Below, piece after piece: positions 5,770 through 6,315 of a stretch of DNA of 6,315 bases. Within the stretch, counting starts at the first letter, position 1; each line of letters starts with the position of its first letter. Both the position numbers and the translations under genes were made by a program. The DNA is from Flavobacteriaceae bacterium UBA2765 (GTDB taxonomy: Bacteria > Bacteroidota > Bacteroidia > Flavobacteriales > Flavobacteriaceae): the NCBI GenBank assembly GCA_002352665.1, contig DEIV01000150.1, positions 1-6,315 of the forward strand, written 5' to 3'. The notes beneath the pieces are model-generated. The model was not told the origin of the DNA, did not search any database, and worked only from the letters and a program-made list of their open reading frames with translations.

Positions 5770-6036
5770 ATGAAGAATTCTGAATTATCTTTAACAGATA
5801 CGCTAGCCCTAGACAGAACAAGGCTTGCTAATGAGAGAACATTTTTAGCTTATTTTAGAACTTTTATTGTTTTCTTAAGCTCTGGTTTTGCCATATTGAA
5901 AATTGAAGTTTTAGAAGATCTTGCATTACTTGGCTATGTATTACTTACTATAGCCCCAATACTTTTAATTATAGGTATTACGCGTTTTTTTTATGTAAAA
6001 AAAAGAATTAAAAAATATTATGATTTGATATCATAG
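5770..6036 (+). CDS. DUF202 (YidH-type) small inner-membrane protein
   Basis: This 88-aa protein carries the DUF202 signature LALDRTRLANERTFLAYFRT (12-31), here with an extra RT pair, followed by two hydrophobic segments (about 31-46 and 51-73) and a basic lysine-rich tail (77-82). It should be an inner-membrane protein with two helices. The biochemical role of DUF202 proteins is not established. It starts 13 bp after cbpM, and the permease begins one base after its stop, so it is part of the same transcript. Runs of eight T (5985-5992) and eight A (5997-6004) inside the gene are possible slippage sites, but the reading frame here is intact. Confidence 0.9.
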   Translation: MKNSELSLTDTLALDRTRLANERTFLAYFRTFIVFLSSGFAILKIEVLEDLALLGYVLLTIAPILLIIGITRFFYVKKRIKKYYDLIS

Positions 6037-6037
6037 A

Positions 6038-6315
6038 ATGAAACAGAAATCAAAAAAATTAAATGAATTAGCGGCCACGGCAATTTGTGGAAATGATATT
6101 AGTTCGTCCGTTTTATATGTTTCTGCATTGTCAATTGCATTTGCAGGACAATATGCTTGGATAACTTTACTTATTGTTTCTTTTGTGCTTTTTTTGTTTA
6201 GAAAAATTTATGGAGAAGTTGTAGGTGCTTTGCCTTTGAATGGAGGTGCGTATAATGCTTTATTAAATACTACAAGTAAGTCCATGGCTTCCTTTGCTGC
6301 AACATTAACACTGTT
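6038..6315 (+). CDS. APC-superfamily amino acid permease, 5' part only
   Basis: An open frame starts with ATG at 6038 and runs off the window edge after 92 codons. The translation begins MKQKSKKLNELAATAICGND. It then shows a first membrane segment with CGNDISSSVLYV (16-27), matching the broken TM1 of APC transporters where the substrate backbone is held. A second segment (about 41-56, rich in Leu/Ile/Phe) follows. The loop EVVGALPLNGGAYNALL (62-78) matches the conserved 'E-x-x-x-x-x-P-x-x-G-G-x-Y' motif of the superfamily. The start is one base after the DUF202 stop, implying translational coupling. Substrate cannot be assigned from this fragment. Some Bacteroidota APC permeases carry a C-terminal UspA-like domain; whether this one does lies outside the window. 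Confidence 0.85.
   Translation, partial: MKQKSKKLNELAATAICGNDISSSVLYVSALSIAFAGQYAWITLLIVSFVLFLFRKIYGEVVGALPLNGGAYNALLNTTSKSMASFAATLTL

Noticed and set aside
5985..6004. Homopolymer runs in the DUF202 gene as a phase-variation switch
   Set aside because: Runs of eight T and eight A are unremarkable in such A/T-rich DNA and the frame is intact; there is no other sign of phase variation.

Overview
The window looks like chromosomal DNA from a low-GC member of the Bacteroidota, most likely a flavobacterium. Three things point there. Start codons are preceded by A/T-rich leaders instead of Shine-Dalgarno GGAGG. Both recognisable promoters carry the Bacteroidota-type -7 element TAnnTTTG (here TACCTTTG twice). 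The gene families, including the CRP-type response regulator and the small protein often labelled 'phosphoribosylpyrophosphate synthetase', are typical of that group. No mobile element, CRISPR array, tRNA or rRNA was seen.

The layout is two divergent operons around one 292-bp intergenic region (3949-4240). Leftward (minus strand) run a patatin-like phospholipase (3948-3172), a soluble multi-PAS sensor histidine kinase (3160-1073) and a response regulator with a CRP/FNR-type DNA-binding half (1095-25). Spacing is 11 bp, then a 23-bp overlap, so they are very probably one transcript. Rightward (plus strand) run a 103-aa protein of unknown role (4241-4552), a CbpA-type J-domain co-chaperone (4553-5455), its modulator CbpM (5460-5756), a DUF202 membrane protein (5770-6036) and the start of an APC-superfamily permease (6038 to the window edge). 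All gaps in this set are 0-13 bp.

The most interesting part is the intergenic region. Each operon has a TACCTTTG -7 element, and each has a CRP/FNR-spaced dyad (ATGA-N6-TCAT) centred exactly 33 bp upstream of the centre of that element. The two promoters are mirror images with the layout ATGAC-N4-RTCAT-N22-TACCTTTG. This is the geometry of class II CRP-type activation, with the activator roughly 40 bp upstream of the start site and in place of a good -33 box. The response regulator keeps the Glu and Arg of the CRP recognition helix that read TGA/TCA. It has Thr in place of the Arg that specifies the outer G in E. coli CRP.

The simplest model is as follows. A cytosolic signal is sensed by the PAS kinase, which phosphorylates the REC-CRP regulator. 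The regulator then activates its own operon (positive feedback, with a lipase as first gene) and a protein-folding and membrane stress operon (CbpA/CbpM, DUF202, permease). The signal is unknown. The first PAS domain resembles FixL but has Gln where FixL has its haem-binding His, and the regulator has neither a cAMP pocket nor FNR-type cysteines.
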